Source: Amycolatopsis arida (GTDB taxonomy: Bacteria > Actinomycetota > Actinomycetes > Mycobacteriales > Pseudonocardiaceae). Taken from it: DNA of 64,000 nt. The position numbers were made by a program, and so were the translations under genes. The stretch covers positions 563,731 to 627,730 of the forward strand of contig NZ_FOWW01000001.1 of NCBI RefSeq assembly GCF_900115565.1. Direction: 5' to 3'. Below are positions 22,838 through 30,174 of the stretch, piece by piece. The notes below the pieces were generated by a model, which worked only from the letters and a program-made list of their open reading frames with translations, searched no databases and was not told the origin of the DNA. Positions within the stretch are counted from its first letter, which is position 1. Each line of letters starts with the position of its first letter.

Positions 22838-22845
22838 CTCGCGGG

Positions 22846-22875
22846 TTGACCTTCACACAGATGTGATGGTTCAAG
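22846..22875. promoter_or_regulatory. Dyad operator between merR-type gene and PuuE-like gene
   Basis: TTGACCTTCACA (from 22846) and TGTGATGGTTCAA (to 22874) form an imperfect inverted repeat with one indel about a 4-5 bp centre. It lies directly between the two divergent genes. MerR proteins bind such dyads between divergent promoters, so autoregulation plus control of the deacetylase-like gene is likely. Confidence 0.55.
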
Positions 22876-22885
22876 CATAGGGACC

Positions 22886-23836
22886 ATGCGAACCGACCCG
22901 ACCGACCACGACCCGACCGACCACGACCCGACCGACCACGACCCGACCGACCACGACCTGTTCGACTACAGCCCGATCGTCGAGCGCCCGCCGATCCACT
23001 GGCCCGGCGGCGCCCGCGTCGCCTTCTACGTGGGGGTGAACGTCGAGCACTACCGGATCGACCGCCCCTCCACGAGCCTCTTCCCCGGCACCGCGCACCT
23101 GGTGCCCGACCCGCTCAACCACGGCTGGCGGAACTACGGCCCCCGCGTGGGCATCTGGCGGCTGGTGGACACCCTCGACCGGCACGGGCTGCGCGCCAGC
23201 GTGCTGCTCAACTCCGACGTCTGTGCCCGGTACCCGCAGATCATCGCCGCCGGTCGGGAACGGGGCTGGGCGTGGCTGGCGCACGGCAAGAACAACTCGA
23301 CCTTCCAGGCCGACATGCCCATCGAGGAGGAACGCCACTACCTCACCGACGTGGTGGAGACCATCGAGCGGGCCACCGGCCGGCGGCCACGTGGCTGGAT
23401 GGGGCCGGCGCTCACCGAGACCTTCCGGACCCCGGAGCTGCTCGCCGAGCTGGGCCTGCGCTACGTGCTGGACTGGTGCAACGACGACCAGCCGTACCCG
23501 CTGCGGGTGCCGGGCATGCTGAGCGTGCCGTACTCGGTCGAGCTGAACGACGTCACCCTGTTCGCCGGTCGGAACCTCAGCGGGCCCGATTTCGTCCGGA
23601 TCGTCGCCGACCAGCTCGACCAGCTGCACGCCGACGCGGCCGGCAGCGGCCGGGTGATGGCGCTGGCCCTGCACCCGTTCGTGATCAACCAGCCCTTCCG
23701 GCACAAGTACCTGGACCAGGCGCTCGAGTACGTCGTCAACCATCCGGACGTGTGGCTGACCACGAGCGACGAGATCGCCGAGCACTGCGCCACGGAGGGA
23801 CCCGGGATCACGGGAGGAGGCGGAGCAGGCGGGTGA
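22886..23836 (+). CDS. Polysaccharide deacetylase-fold protein, PuuE/allantoinase-like
   Basis: Encodes 316 residues of the NodB-fold superfamily. Features match the PuuE-like branch: PPIHWPGGARVAFYVGVNVE at the first strand, GHNxxx-type motif here HGKNNST, RPRGWMGPALTETFRTPELL and the C-terminal ALHPFVINQPFRHKYLDQAL. The classical DD metal pair of chitin deacetylases is replaced (VNVE), as in PuuE-type ureide hydrolases, so ureide or amide hydrolysis is as likely as sugar deacetylation. The N-terminus holds four exact DPTDH repeats (15-bp units). It interrupts the amino-sugar locus and is probably controlled by the divergent MerR gene. Confidence 0.75.
   Translation: MRTDPTDHDPTDHDPTDHDPTDHDLFDYSPIVERPPIHWPGGARVAFYVGVNVEHYRIDRPSTSLFPGTAHLVPDPLNHGWRNYGPRVGIWRLVDTLDRHGLRASVLLNSDVCARYPQIIAAGRERGWAWLAHGKNNSTFQADMPIEEERHYLTDVVETIERATGRRPRGWMGPALTETFRTPELLAELGLRYVLDWCNDDQPYPLRVPGMLSVPYSVELNDVTLFAGRNLSGPDFVRIVADQLDQLHADAAGSGRVMALALHPFVINQPFRHKYLDQALEYVVNHPDVWLTTSDEIAEHCATEGPGITGGGGAGG
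22895..22954 (+). repeat. 15-bp tandem repeat, four exact copies, coding
   Basis: GACCCGACCGACCAC is repeated four times without mismatch, giving DPTDH x4 at residues 4-23 of the PuuE-like protein. Being in frame, copy-number changes would alter only the length of a disordered tail. Confidence 0.9.
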
Positions 23837-24638
23837 CCTCGGCGGCCATCCGGTCCCGGCCGGCGCCGAGGTACTTGCGGGGATCCACGACCTCCGGGTG
23901 CCGCGCGCAGAACTCGCGCACCCCGGCGGTGAACACCTTGTTCAGCTGGGTGGCGATGTTGATCTTGGTGAGGCCGGCGCGGACGGCGGCCGCGAGCGTG
24001 TCGTCGGGCACCCCGGACGAGCCGTGCAGCACCAGCGGCACCGGCACCGCCGCGCGCAGCCGGGCGATCAGCTCCAGGTCGAGCTCGGCGTCGCGGGTGA
24101 GCATCGCGTGCGAGCTGCCCACCGCCACGGCGAGCGCGTCCACGCCGGTCGCCGCGACGAACTCCGCGGCCTCGTCCGGATCGGTGCGCGCCCCGGGCGC
24201 GTGCACGCCGTCCTTGCCACCGACCTCCCCCAGCTCGGCCTCGACCCACACGCCGGCGTCGTGGCAGTACGCCGCCGCCTCCCGGGTGATCCGCACGTTC
24301 TCGGCGTAGGGCTCCGCCGACGCGTCCACCATCACCGACCCGAAGCCGAGCGCCACCGCCTGCCGCAGCAGTGCGACGTCGTCGGCGTGGTCGAGGTGGA
24401 CCGCCACCGGCACCTCCGCCTCCGCGGCCGCGGCGAGCAGCGCGGCGCCGATCGGGGCGAGCGCACCGTGGTAGCGCACGGCGTTCTGGCTGACCTGCGC
24501 GATTACCGGCCGGTTCGCGGCGCGGGCACCGGCCAGAATCGCCGTGACGTGCTCGAGCTGGACGGCGTTGAACGCCGCGGCCGCCGCACGGCGGGCGGCC
24601 GCGGCGCCGACGACGTCGCCGGTGGCGGTCAGCGGCAC
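23808..24638 (-). CDS. Class II aldolase, tagatose/fructose-1,6-bisphosphate type (GatY/KbaY/AgaY-like)
   Basis: Encodes 276 residues. A zinc enzyme cleaving a ketose-1,6-bisphosphate to DHAP and glyceraldehyde-3-phosphate. Metal-ligand region VAVHLDHADD, the glutamate region VEAELGEVGGKDG, LHGSSGVPDDT and the phosphate-binding TKINIATQLNK are all visible. GTG 24638 follows GGAGGA and lies inside the end of the kinase gene (10-bp overlap), so translation is coupled. In the Aga pathway this enzyme splits tagatose-1,6-bisphosphate. Neighbouring kinase, SIS and ROK genes favour that over glycolytic FbaA, which is usually monocistronic and longer. Confidence 0.85.
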   Translation of the reverse strand: MPLTATGDVVGAAAARRAAAAAFNAVQLEHVTAILAGARAANRPVIAQVSQNAVRYHGALAPIGAALLAAAAEAEVPVAVHLDHADDVALLRQAVALGFGSVMVDASAEPYAENVRITREAAAYCHDAGVWVEAELGEVGGKDGVHAPGARTDPDEAAEFVAATGVDALAVAVGSSHAMLTRDAELDLELIARLRAAVPVPLVLHGSSGVPDDTLAAAVRAGLTKINIATQLNKVFTAGVREFCARHPEVVDPRKYLGAGRDRMAAEVTRLLRLLP

Positions 24639-25552
24639 GGGTCCTCCTCCGGGGTCGGGGTGACGGCACGCAGCTCGCGCCGGTAGTGAATGAGGTCGAG
24701 GTCGCCGGCCAGCGGGCCGAGCACCGCGGCGGCCGAGGTGGCCGCCGCCCGGCGCAGGACGTCCGGCCAGCGCGCTCCGGCGGCCAGCTCCATGGCGATC
24801 CCGGCCACCGCCGCGTCCCCGGCACCGGTGGCGTTGCCGGCCAGCGGCGCGCTCGGCCGCACCGACCACGTGCCCTCGCCGGTGACGGCGAGCAGCCCGG
24901 CGGCGCCGCGGGAGACCACGACGGCCCCGGCACCCGCCCGGCGCAGCGCGCGGGCCGCCGCCGGCGGGTCGGTGACACCGGTGGCGGCGCGCAGCTCGTC
25001 GACGTTGGGCTTCACCACGGTCGGGCGGGCGGGCAGCGCGGCCAGCAGCGCGGGACCCGCCGTGTCCAGCACCGTGGGGATCCGCGGGGCGAGTGCGAGC
25101 AGGACGGCGTAGCCGTCGACCGGTGCGCCCGGCGGCAGGCTGCCGGAGCAGACCAGCACGGCGGCATCGTCCACATGGGACCGGACGGCGGCCAGCAACC
25201 GGTCCCACTCCGCCGCGGCGAGCTCCGCGCCGGGCTCGTTGACCAGGGTGGCCTGGTTGTCCACCGCGGACACCAGGGTGACGGTGCGCCGGGTGGGCCC
25301 GGCGACCGGGACCAGCTCGTGCGGGATCCCCGCCCGGCGCAGCTCGGTCGCCACGGCGGCACCGTCCGCTCCCCCCGCGGTGCCGATCGCGCGGGTGGGC
25401 ACGCCGAGAGTGTGCAGCACCCGTGCCACGTTCACGCCCTTGCCACCGGCGCGATGCCGCGCCTCCCGCACCCGGTGGACCTCACCGGGCACCAGCCGGT
25501 GCACGGTGTAGGTCACGTCCAGCGCGGTGTTCGGGGTGACGGTGAGGATCAC
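24629..25552 (-). CDS. PfkB-family hexose-phosphate kinase (LacC/FruK type)
   Basis: Encodes 307 residues. It phosphorylates a ketohexose phosphate at the free end (tagatose-6-phosphate or fructose-1-phosphate). Visible: VTPNTALDVTY start, HRAGGKGVNVARVLHTLG substrate loop, VKPNVDELRAATG and the PfkB signature GNATGAGDAAVAG with the catalytic Asp. GTG 25552 overlaps the stop of the ROK gene (GTGA). In this operon, tagatose-6-phosphate is the likely substrate, feeding the aldolase next door. The family cannot distinguish the substrate from sequence alone. Confidence 0.88.
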   Translation of the reverse strand: MILTVTPNTALDVTYTVHRLVPGEVHRVREARHRAGGKGVNVARVLHTLGVPTRAIGTAGGADGAAVATELRRAGIPHELVPVAGPTRRTVTLVSAVDNQATLVNEPGAELAAAEWDRLLAAVRSHVDDAAVLVCSGSLPPGAPVDGYAVLLALAPRIPTVLDTAGPALLAALPARPTVVKPNVDELRAATGVTDPPAAARALRRAGAGAVVVSRGAAGLLAVTGEGTWSVRPSAPLAGNATGAGDAAVAGIAMELAAGARWPDVLRRAAATSAAAVLGPLAGDLDLIHYRRELRAVTPTPEEDPCR

Positions 25553-26472
25553 GGCGACTCGCCCGCCACCGCCCGCCACGCCAGCAGCCCGGCGCCGAGG
25601 CACCCGGCCTCCGCGCCCAACTCGGCCAACCGCAGCCGGGGCATCGGCTGGAACGTGACCAGCTCGGCCAGCCGGTCGCGCACCGCGTCCAGCAGCGTCG
25701 CGCCCGCCTCGAACAGGCCGCCGCCGAGCACGACCACCTCCGGCGCGAGCAGCATGGTGAGCAGCCGCAGCCCCCTGGCCAGCCCGTCGACGGCGTCGGC
25801 GAGCACCGCGGCGGCGTGCGGGTCGCCGGCCCACGCCGAACGCACCACCTCCGCGGCGTCGGCAGCGTGGGCGGGGCGGCCGGCGCGCTCCCGGTAGCGC
25901 CGGGTCAGCGCGGCGGCCGACGCCACGGCCTCCAGACACCCGGTCGCGCCGCAGCCGCAGCGCAGGTCGTGCCCGATGTCGACGTGGCCCAGCTCGCCGG
26001 CGTACCCGCCGGCGCGGTAGGGCCGCCCGTCCAGCAGCAGGGCCGCGGCGATCCCGGTGCCCACCGGCACCACCGCCACCGTGCGGTGGCCGCGCCCGGC
26101 GCCCAGCTCCCACTCGGCGAGGCCGCAGGCGGTGACGTCGTGGCCGAACGCCACCGGCAGGTCCAGCCGCCCGCGCAGCAGCGCCGCGAACGGCACGTCC
26201 CGCCACCCCAGGTTCGCCGAGTAGCGGGCCACCCCGGCCTGGTCGTCCACGATGCCCGGAACCACGACGCCGATGCCGACCGGGTCGGTCCCGGCCCGCC
26301 CGGCCAGCTCCTCAACCAGTCGCCCGACCTGCTCGGCCACGGCGCCGGGACCGGTTCGCTCGGTGGGCTGGTGCGCCCTGGCCAGCACCCGGAGGTCCTG
26401 GTCCAGCAGCACGGCCTTGGCCGCGGTGCCGCCGACGTCCACCGCGGCCACCGCCGTCCGGTCGCGAGCCAC
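25549..26472 (-). CDS. ROK-family sugar kinase
   Basis: Encodes 307 residues. The ATP-binding start VAAVDVGGTAAKAVLLD and the ROK signature region GYAGELGHVDIG, with the zinc site CGCGATGCLEAVAS, are complete, and there is no N-terminal DNA-binding domain, so it is a kinase rather than a repressor. The ligand Asp/His pair (FGHDVTACGLAE) is present. It follows the SIS gene by 2 bp and overlaps the PfkB kinase by 4 bp. GalNAc or galactosamine 6-phosphorylation is inferred from context; ROK kinases often accept N-acetylated hexosamines. Confidence 0.88.
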   Translation of the reverse strand: MARDRTAVAAVDVGGTAAKAVLLDQDLRVLARAHQPTERTGPGAVAEQVGRLVEELAGRAGTDPVGIGVVVPGIVDDQAGVARYSANLGWRDVPFAALLRGRLDLPVAFGHDVTACGLAEWELGAGRGHRTVAVVPVGTGIAAALLLDGRPYRAGGYAGELGHVDIGHDLRCGCGATGCLEAVASAAALTRRYRERAGRPAHAADAAEVVRSAWAGDPHAAAVLADAVDGLARGLRLLTMLLAPEVVVLGGGLFEAGATLLDAVRDRLAELVTFQPMPRLRLAELGAEAGCLGAGLLAWRAVAGESP

Positions 26473-26474
26473 GG

Positions 26475-27353
26475 TCAGCCCAGCACGACGGAGCGGGTGA
26501 GGTGGCGCGGGTTGTCCGGGTCGAGGCCGCGGTCGGTGGCGACCGCGGCGGCGGCCAGCTGCGCGCGGACGAGGTCGGCCTGCGGGTCGAGGTCGCTGTG
26601 CTCGAAGTGCCCTCCGGCGCGGCGGACCTCGTCCGCGAGCCCGACCGGCGGGACGCCGAACATCCAGGTGACCCGGCCGGGCTGACTGATGCTGATCGGC
26701 CCGTGCCGGTACTCCCACGCCGGGTAGGACTCGGTCCACGCCAGCGCGGCCTCGCGGAACTTCAGCGCCGCCTCGTGGGCGAGGCCGACCGTCCAGCCGG
26801 AACCGAGGAAGGTGAGCTGCTCGGCCGCGCGCACCGGCGCGGCCACCGGGGTGCCGAGCACGCGCTCGGCCTGGCCGATCACCGGGCGCAGGTCCTCGCC
26901 GGCGTGCGCGCGCAGCAGGGCCAGCGCCGTGGTGGCGAACCGGGTCTGCACGACGGACCGCTCGTCGGCGAAGGATAGGTCGACCACGGCGCCGGCCACG
27001 CCGGCCACCGCGGCCGGGACGCCGGTGAGCACCGTGGTCGGCATGCTCGGGCCGATGTCCGCCAGCAGCCGGAGCACCTCGGTCGTGGTGCCGGACCGGG
27101 TGATCGCCACCAACCGGTCGTACCGCCGCCCGCGGGGGAACTCCGACGCCGCGAACGCGTCGGTGTGGCCGAGCCCCGCGGCCTCGCGCAGCACCGCGTA
27201 GCACTCGGCGATGTACCGCGAGGTGCCACACCCGACCGCCGCCACCCGCTCCCCCGCCCGCGGCAGCCCCGGCACGCTCCGGGCGAGCTCGGCCGCCGCC
27301 CGCCAGCACGCCGGCTGGCTGGCGATCTCCTCCGCCATGAAGGACCCGGTCAT
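26475..27353 (-). CDS. agaS: SIS-domain sugar isomerase/deaminase (AgaS-like)
   Basis: Encodes 292 residues with two SIS domains: VAAVGCGTSRYIAECYAVL and RLVAITRSGTTTEVLRLL in the first, QLTFLGSGWTVGLAHEAALKFREAAL and a YRHGPIS element in the second. There is no N-terminal glutaminase domain, so it is a GlmS-C/AgaS-type protein acting on a hexosamine-6-phosphate. In the Aga pathway AgaS deaminates galactosamine-6-phosphate to tagatose-6-phosphate. It is first in the operon SIS-ROK-PfkB-aldolase with gaps or overlaps of a few bp. The promoter at 27405-27433 carries the motif shared with the importer operon. Confidence 0.8.
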   Translation of the reverse strand: MTGSFMAEEIASQPACWRAAAELARSVPGLPRAGERVAAVGCGTSRYIAECYAVLREAAGLGHTDAFAASEFPRGRRYDRLVAITRSGTTTEVLRLLADIGPSMPTTVLTGVPAAVAGVAGAVVDLSFADERSVVQTRFATTALALLRAHAGEDLRPVIGQAERVLGTPVAAPVRAAEQLTFLGSGWTVGLAHEAALKFREAALAWTESYPAWEYRHGPISISQPGRVTWMFGVPPVGLADEVRRAGGHFEHSDLDPQADLVRAQLAAAAVATDRGLDPDNPRHLTRSVVLG

Positions 27354-27404
27354 GCGCTCCCCATCCGGTCGGGCGGGCGCTCCTCACCCGCCCACTCGAC
27401 GATC

Positions 27405-27433
27405 AGCGTAGGTGCTCATTTATGCACGGTCAA
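27405..27433 (-). promoter_or_regulatory. Promoter with embedded operator of the SIS/ROK/kinase/aldolase operon
   Basis: On the minus strand: TTGACC (27433-27428), exactly 17 bp, TACGCT (27410-27405). The spacer holds GTGCATAAATGAGCAC, whose core matches the importer-operon element at 11 of 16 bases. A repressor bound between -35 and -10 would block RNA polymerase. The DeoR protein at 21625 is the obvious candidate. Confidence 0.7.
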
Positions 27434-27434
27434 C

Positions 27435-28034
27435 GCACTCTTCTTGCAGCTTCGCTCACACTCCCGCCGCAACCCCCGCGGGTTCGCCGCTCCCGTCACC
27501 GTGTTCGCCGCTCGCGCCCACGGAACGCACGAGAAGGGGCACAGGGGCGGCCACTCGCGGCCCCGCCCTCGGGCTCGGGCAGCGGCAGGCCCGGGCAGGA
27601 CGGGGCACCCGCCGGCACCACACCGTCGATCACGAAGGCGTCGACCGTCCGTCCACGCGCGCCGAGCCGGTGCCTCGCGTCGTACCGCGCGACCCAGGGC
27701 GCGCAGTCGGTGCTGACGTTGGTGCTGTTCGCCGTCCCCGACGTCGATCCCGATGACCTCCATTGTGGACACCAGTCGCTCCCGGTCGAGGAACGCCACC
27801 GGCATCAGCAGCCCCGCTCACCGCGGCACACCACCCGGCACCAGCGTGCCGACCACGGCGCCGGGTACGACAACCCTTCTTCGCACGATCACTCCCTCCG
27901 TGCACGGCTCCGCCGGAACGAGCCAGTCGCGCGCGGTGGCGCGGCACAGCCACCGGGAGGACGACGTCGGAGTCCCTCTCCGGACGGTGGACAGCGGGCG
28001 CTGCTCTGTTCGGGTGCGCCGGTCCGGCGTCACA
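27435..28034. other. About 600 bp without a recognised gene
   Basis: No intact gene is convincing. On the minus strand short stretches read like protein in different frames (for example ending VVGTLVPGGVPR, then CAPWVARYDARHRLGARG and VDAFVIDGVVPAGAP further on), separated by frame changes and stops. This could be a decayed gene. GC is lower than in neighbouring genes. Direct evidence for any product is lacking. Confidence 0.3.
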
Positions 28035-28064
28035 TTGACAGTCCTGATCAACCACACTTACGCT
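28035..28064 (+). promoter_or_regulatory. Promoter of the cbtB riboswitch transcript
   Basis: TTGACA (28035-28040), 18-bp spacer, TACGCT (28059-28064): a near-consensus housekeeping promoter just upstream of the cobalamin riboswitch. Confidence 0.6.
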
Positions 28065-28077
28065 CGGTCGGCTTGCC

Positions 28078-28170
28078 CGCGACGGCGGCCGGAAGCCGGT
28101 GAGAATCCGCACGGTCGCGCCACTGTGACCGAGCCGCGAGCTCGGAAGTCAGACCTACCGCCGTCGCGAC
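28078..28170 (+). ncRNA. Cobalamin riboswitch upstream of cbtB
   Basis: Conserved elements in order: GGAAGCCGGTGAGAATCC, GCGCCACTGTGACC and GGAAGTCAGACC. The outer stem is closed by CGCGACGGCGG (28078-28088) with CCGCCGTCGCG (28158-28168), perfectly complementary. It lies 43 bp before the cbtB ATG. Cobalamin binding would switch off expression of the cobalt transporter subunits. Confidence 0.92.
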
Positions 28171-28212
28171 CGTCACCGCAAGGGCCGCGTCACGCCCAGG
28201 GAGGTACCCGTC

Positions 28213-28425
28213 ATGTCGCAGGCTTCGATCGCCGTTCCGCGACCGGTTCCGGTCCGCATCCCCCTCCGCGAGATCCTTCCCTGGGCGGTGTTCGTCGGGA
28301 TCCTCGCCGTCGTCGTGCTGTACTTCGTCAGCACCGAGGAGGGCGCCACCGCGCTGTTCTCCGGCGGCTACGTGCACGAGTTCGTGCACGACGGGCGGCA
28401 CCTGCTCGCCTTCCCCTGCCACTGA
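28213..28425 (+). CDS. cbtB: CbtB, cobalt transporter subunit
   Basis: Encodes 70 residues with one membrane helix (EILPWAVFVGILAVVVLYFV) and the C-terminal histidine cluster VHEFVHDGRHLLAFPCH that is the hallmark of CbtB and probably binds cobalt. It is always paired with CbtA, here 10 bp downstream. The preceding cobalamin riboswitch ties it to B12 status. Start ATG 28213 follows GGGAGGT. Confidence 0.93.
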   Translation: MSQASIAVPRPVPVRIPLREILPWAVFVGILAVVVLYFVSTEEGATALFSGGYVHEFVHDGRHLLAFPCH

Positions 28426-28435
28426 GGCGGGCGGC

Positions 28436-29092
28436 ATGAGGACTCTCCTGGTCCGCGGCATGCTCGCGGGCCTGGTCGCCGGCGTGCTCGCCACGCTGTT
28501 CGCCTACGTCTTCGGCGAGCCCTCGGTGGAGGCCGCGATCGGGCTCGAGGAGGCCGCCGCGCACGAGGCCGGCTCCCACTCGCACGGCGAGGAGGAGCTG
28601 GTCACCCGCGGTGTCCAGCGCACGATCGGGCTACTCGCCGGGGTCGGCGGGTACGCGCTGGCGATCGGTGGGCTGTTCGCGCTCGCCTTCGCCGTGCTGT
28701 ACGGGCGGATCGGCACCCTGCGCCCCCGGGTGACCGCCGCGCTGCTCGCCGCCGCCGGCTACGCCGTGGTGGTGCTGGTGCCGTTCCTCAAGTACCCGGC
28801 CAACCCGCCGGCGGTGGGCAGGGCCGAGACGATCGGCGATCGCACCGCGCTGTACTTCGGCTTCGTCGCGCTGTCGGTGCTGGCCGCCGCGCTCGCCGCC
28901 TACGCGGGTCGCCGGCTCGCCGACCGGCTCGGCGGGTGGTCCGGCGGCCTGCTCGCCGCGGGCGGCTACGTGCTGGTGACGGCCGTGGCCGCGGCGCTGC
29001 TGCCGGTGGTCGACGAGGTGCCGCCCGGCTTCCCCGGCTCGACACTGTGGACGTTCCGGATCGCCGCGCTCGGCACCCAGCTCGTGCTGTGA
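28436..29092 (+). CDS. cbtA: CbtA, cobalt transporter subunit, probably truncated by a nonsense codon
   Basis: Encodes 218 residues with about five to six membrane helices; the start TLLVRGMLAGLVAGVLATLFAY, the His-rich AAAHEAGSHSHGEEE and the middle PFLKYPANPPAVG are CbtA hallmarks. The frame ends at TGA 29090-29092 after FRIAALGTQLVL. The same frame then runs 23 more codons (TTLGLVFGALAERVL...) to TGA 29162-29164, which reads as the normal CbtA ending, where a Trp (TGG) is usual before TTLGLVFG. Thus one base change probably truncates the last helix. Function may be impaired, or this is a sequencing error. Confidence 0.88.
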   Translation: MRTLLVRGMLAGLVAGVLATLFAYVFGEPSVEAAIGLEEAAAHEAGSHSHGEEELVTRGVQRTIGLLAGVGGYALAIGGLFALAFAVLYGRIGTLRPRVTAALLAAAGYAVVVLVPFLKYPANPPAVGRAETIGDRTALYFGFVALSVLAAALAAYAGRRLADRLGGWSGGLLAAGGYVLVTAVAAALLPVVDEVPPGFPGSTLWTFRIAALGTQLVL

Positions 29093-29175
29093 ACCACGCT
29101 CGGGCTGGTGTTCGGCGCGCTCGCCGAGCGGGTGCTGCGCCAGCGTTCCACCGCTACTGTCTGATGTGGACGGCG

Positions 29176-30138
29176 TCAGCCGGCCCTCCGGGACAGCAGG
29201 GCGAGCCCGGCGGACAGCGCGACCGCGGCGGCCGAGACCACTCGGGACAGTCGTACCGCGCGGCGCAGCTCGACCGGTCCGGGCGGTGGGCCTTCCCCGA
29301 GCGGGCCACGGACCTCGACCCGACCGCCGTAGCTGGTGCGCCCGCCGAGCCGCACGCCCAGCGCTCCGGCGAACGCCGCCTCCACCGGGCCCGCGTTGGG
29401 GCTCGGGTGCCGGCGCGCGTCCCGACGCCACGCCCGGCACGCGCGCCGCGGCGAGCCACCGACCAGCGGCGCCGCCAGTACCGCCCCGGCGGCGGTGACC
29501 CGCGCCGGCAGCAGGTTCGCCACGTCGTCGGCGCGGGCCGCCGCCCAGCCGAACCGGGCATGCCGGGTCGAGCGGTGGCCCACCATCGCGTCGAGCGTGT
29601 TCAGCGCGCGGTAGCCGAGCAGCCCGGGGATCCCGGCCACGCCACCCCACAGCAGCGGCGCGACCGCGGCGTCCGACGTGTTCTCCGCGATCGACTCCGT
29701 CGCCGCCCTGGCCAGGCCGGTGGCGTCGAGCGTGTGCGGGTCCCGGCCGCACAGGTGCGGCAGCCGGGCCCTGGCCGCCGGCACGTCCCCGCCGGCCAGC
29801 AGCCCGGCCAGGTGCGCGCCCTCGCCGGCCAGCCCGCGCCCGCCGAGCACCGTCCAGGTGGCCAACCCCGTCGCGGCGGCGCGGGCCCACGGCCGCTCCC
29901 TGGTCGCCAACGCCAGCAGCGCACCGGCCCCGGTCGCCGCGCCCACGCACGCCAGCGTGTACAGCGCCCCCCGTGGCCGCGAGTCGGCCCACATCCGGCG
30001 CTCCAGCCGCTGCGCGGCCCGGCCGAACAGCGCCACCGGATGCCCCCGCCGCGGATCGCCGAACACCACGTCGGCCAGGTAACCAGCGACGATGCCCGCC
30101 GCGGTGGCCCGGCGCCGGAACGAGTGGAGATCAACCAC
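29176..30138 (-). CDS. cobD: Adenosylcobinamide-phosphate synthase CobD/CbiB
   Basis: Encodes about 320 residues. The integral membrane enzyme attaches aminopropanol (phosphate) to adenosylcobyric acid. Visible: GYLADVVFGDPRRGHPVALFGRAA at the N-terminus, LAGEGAHLAGLLAGGDV, CGRDPHTLDATGLARAATESIAENTSDAAVAPLLWGG (split family signature ESIAEN-SD) and RALNTLDAMVGHRS. GTG 30138 has an AGGG upstream; GTG 30147 is an alternative. It is divergent from cobU, with the 27-bp minisatellite beginning about 70 bp from its start. Substrate phosphate source would be the product of CobC at 36945. Confidence 0.93.
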   Translation of the reverse strand: MVDLHSFRRRATAAGIVAGYLADVVFGDPRRGHPVALFGRAAQRLERRMWADSRPRGALYTLACVGAATGAGALLALATRERPWARAAATGLATWTVLGGRGLAGEGAHLAGLLAGGDVPAARARLPHLCGRDPHTLDATGLARAATESIAENTSDAAVAPLLWGGVAGIPGLLGYRALNTLDAMVGHRSTRHARFGWAAARADDVANLLPARVTAAGAVLAAPLVGGSPRRACRAWRRDARRHPSPNAGPVEAAFAGALGVRLGGRTSYGGRVEVRGPLGEGPPPGPVELRRAVRLSRVVSAAAVALSAGLALLSRRAG

Positions 30139-30174
30139 AGCGCGCACCCTAGCCCGTCCGTCAGAATGCCGGGC

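Noticed and set aside
23808-25208. 466-codon frame extending the aldolase upstream
   Set aside because: The extension lies in the antisense or alternative frame of the PfkB kinase; GTG 24638 has a good Shine-Dalgarno and gives family length.
29090-29092. Selenocysteine codon in cbtA
   Set aside because: The expected residue is Trp, CbtA is not a selenoprotein family, and no SECIS-like element was seen after the TGA.
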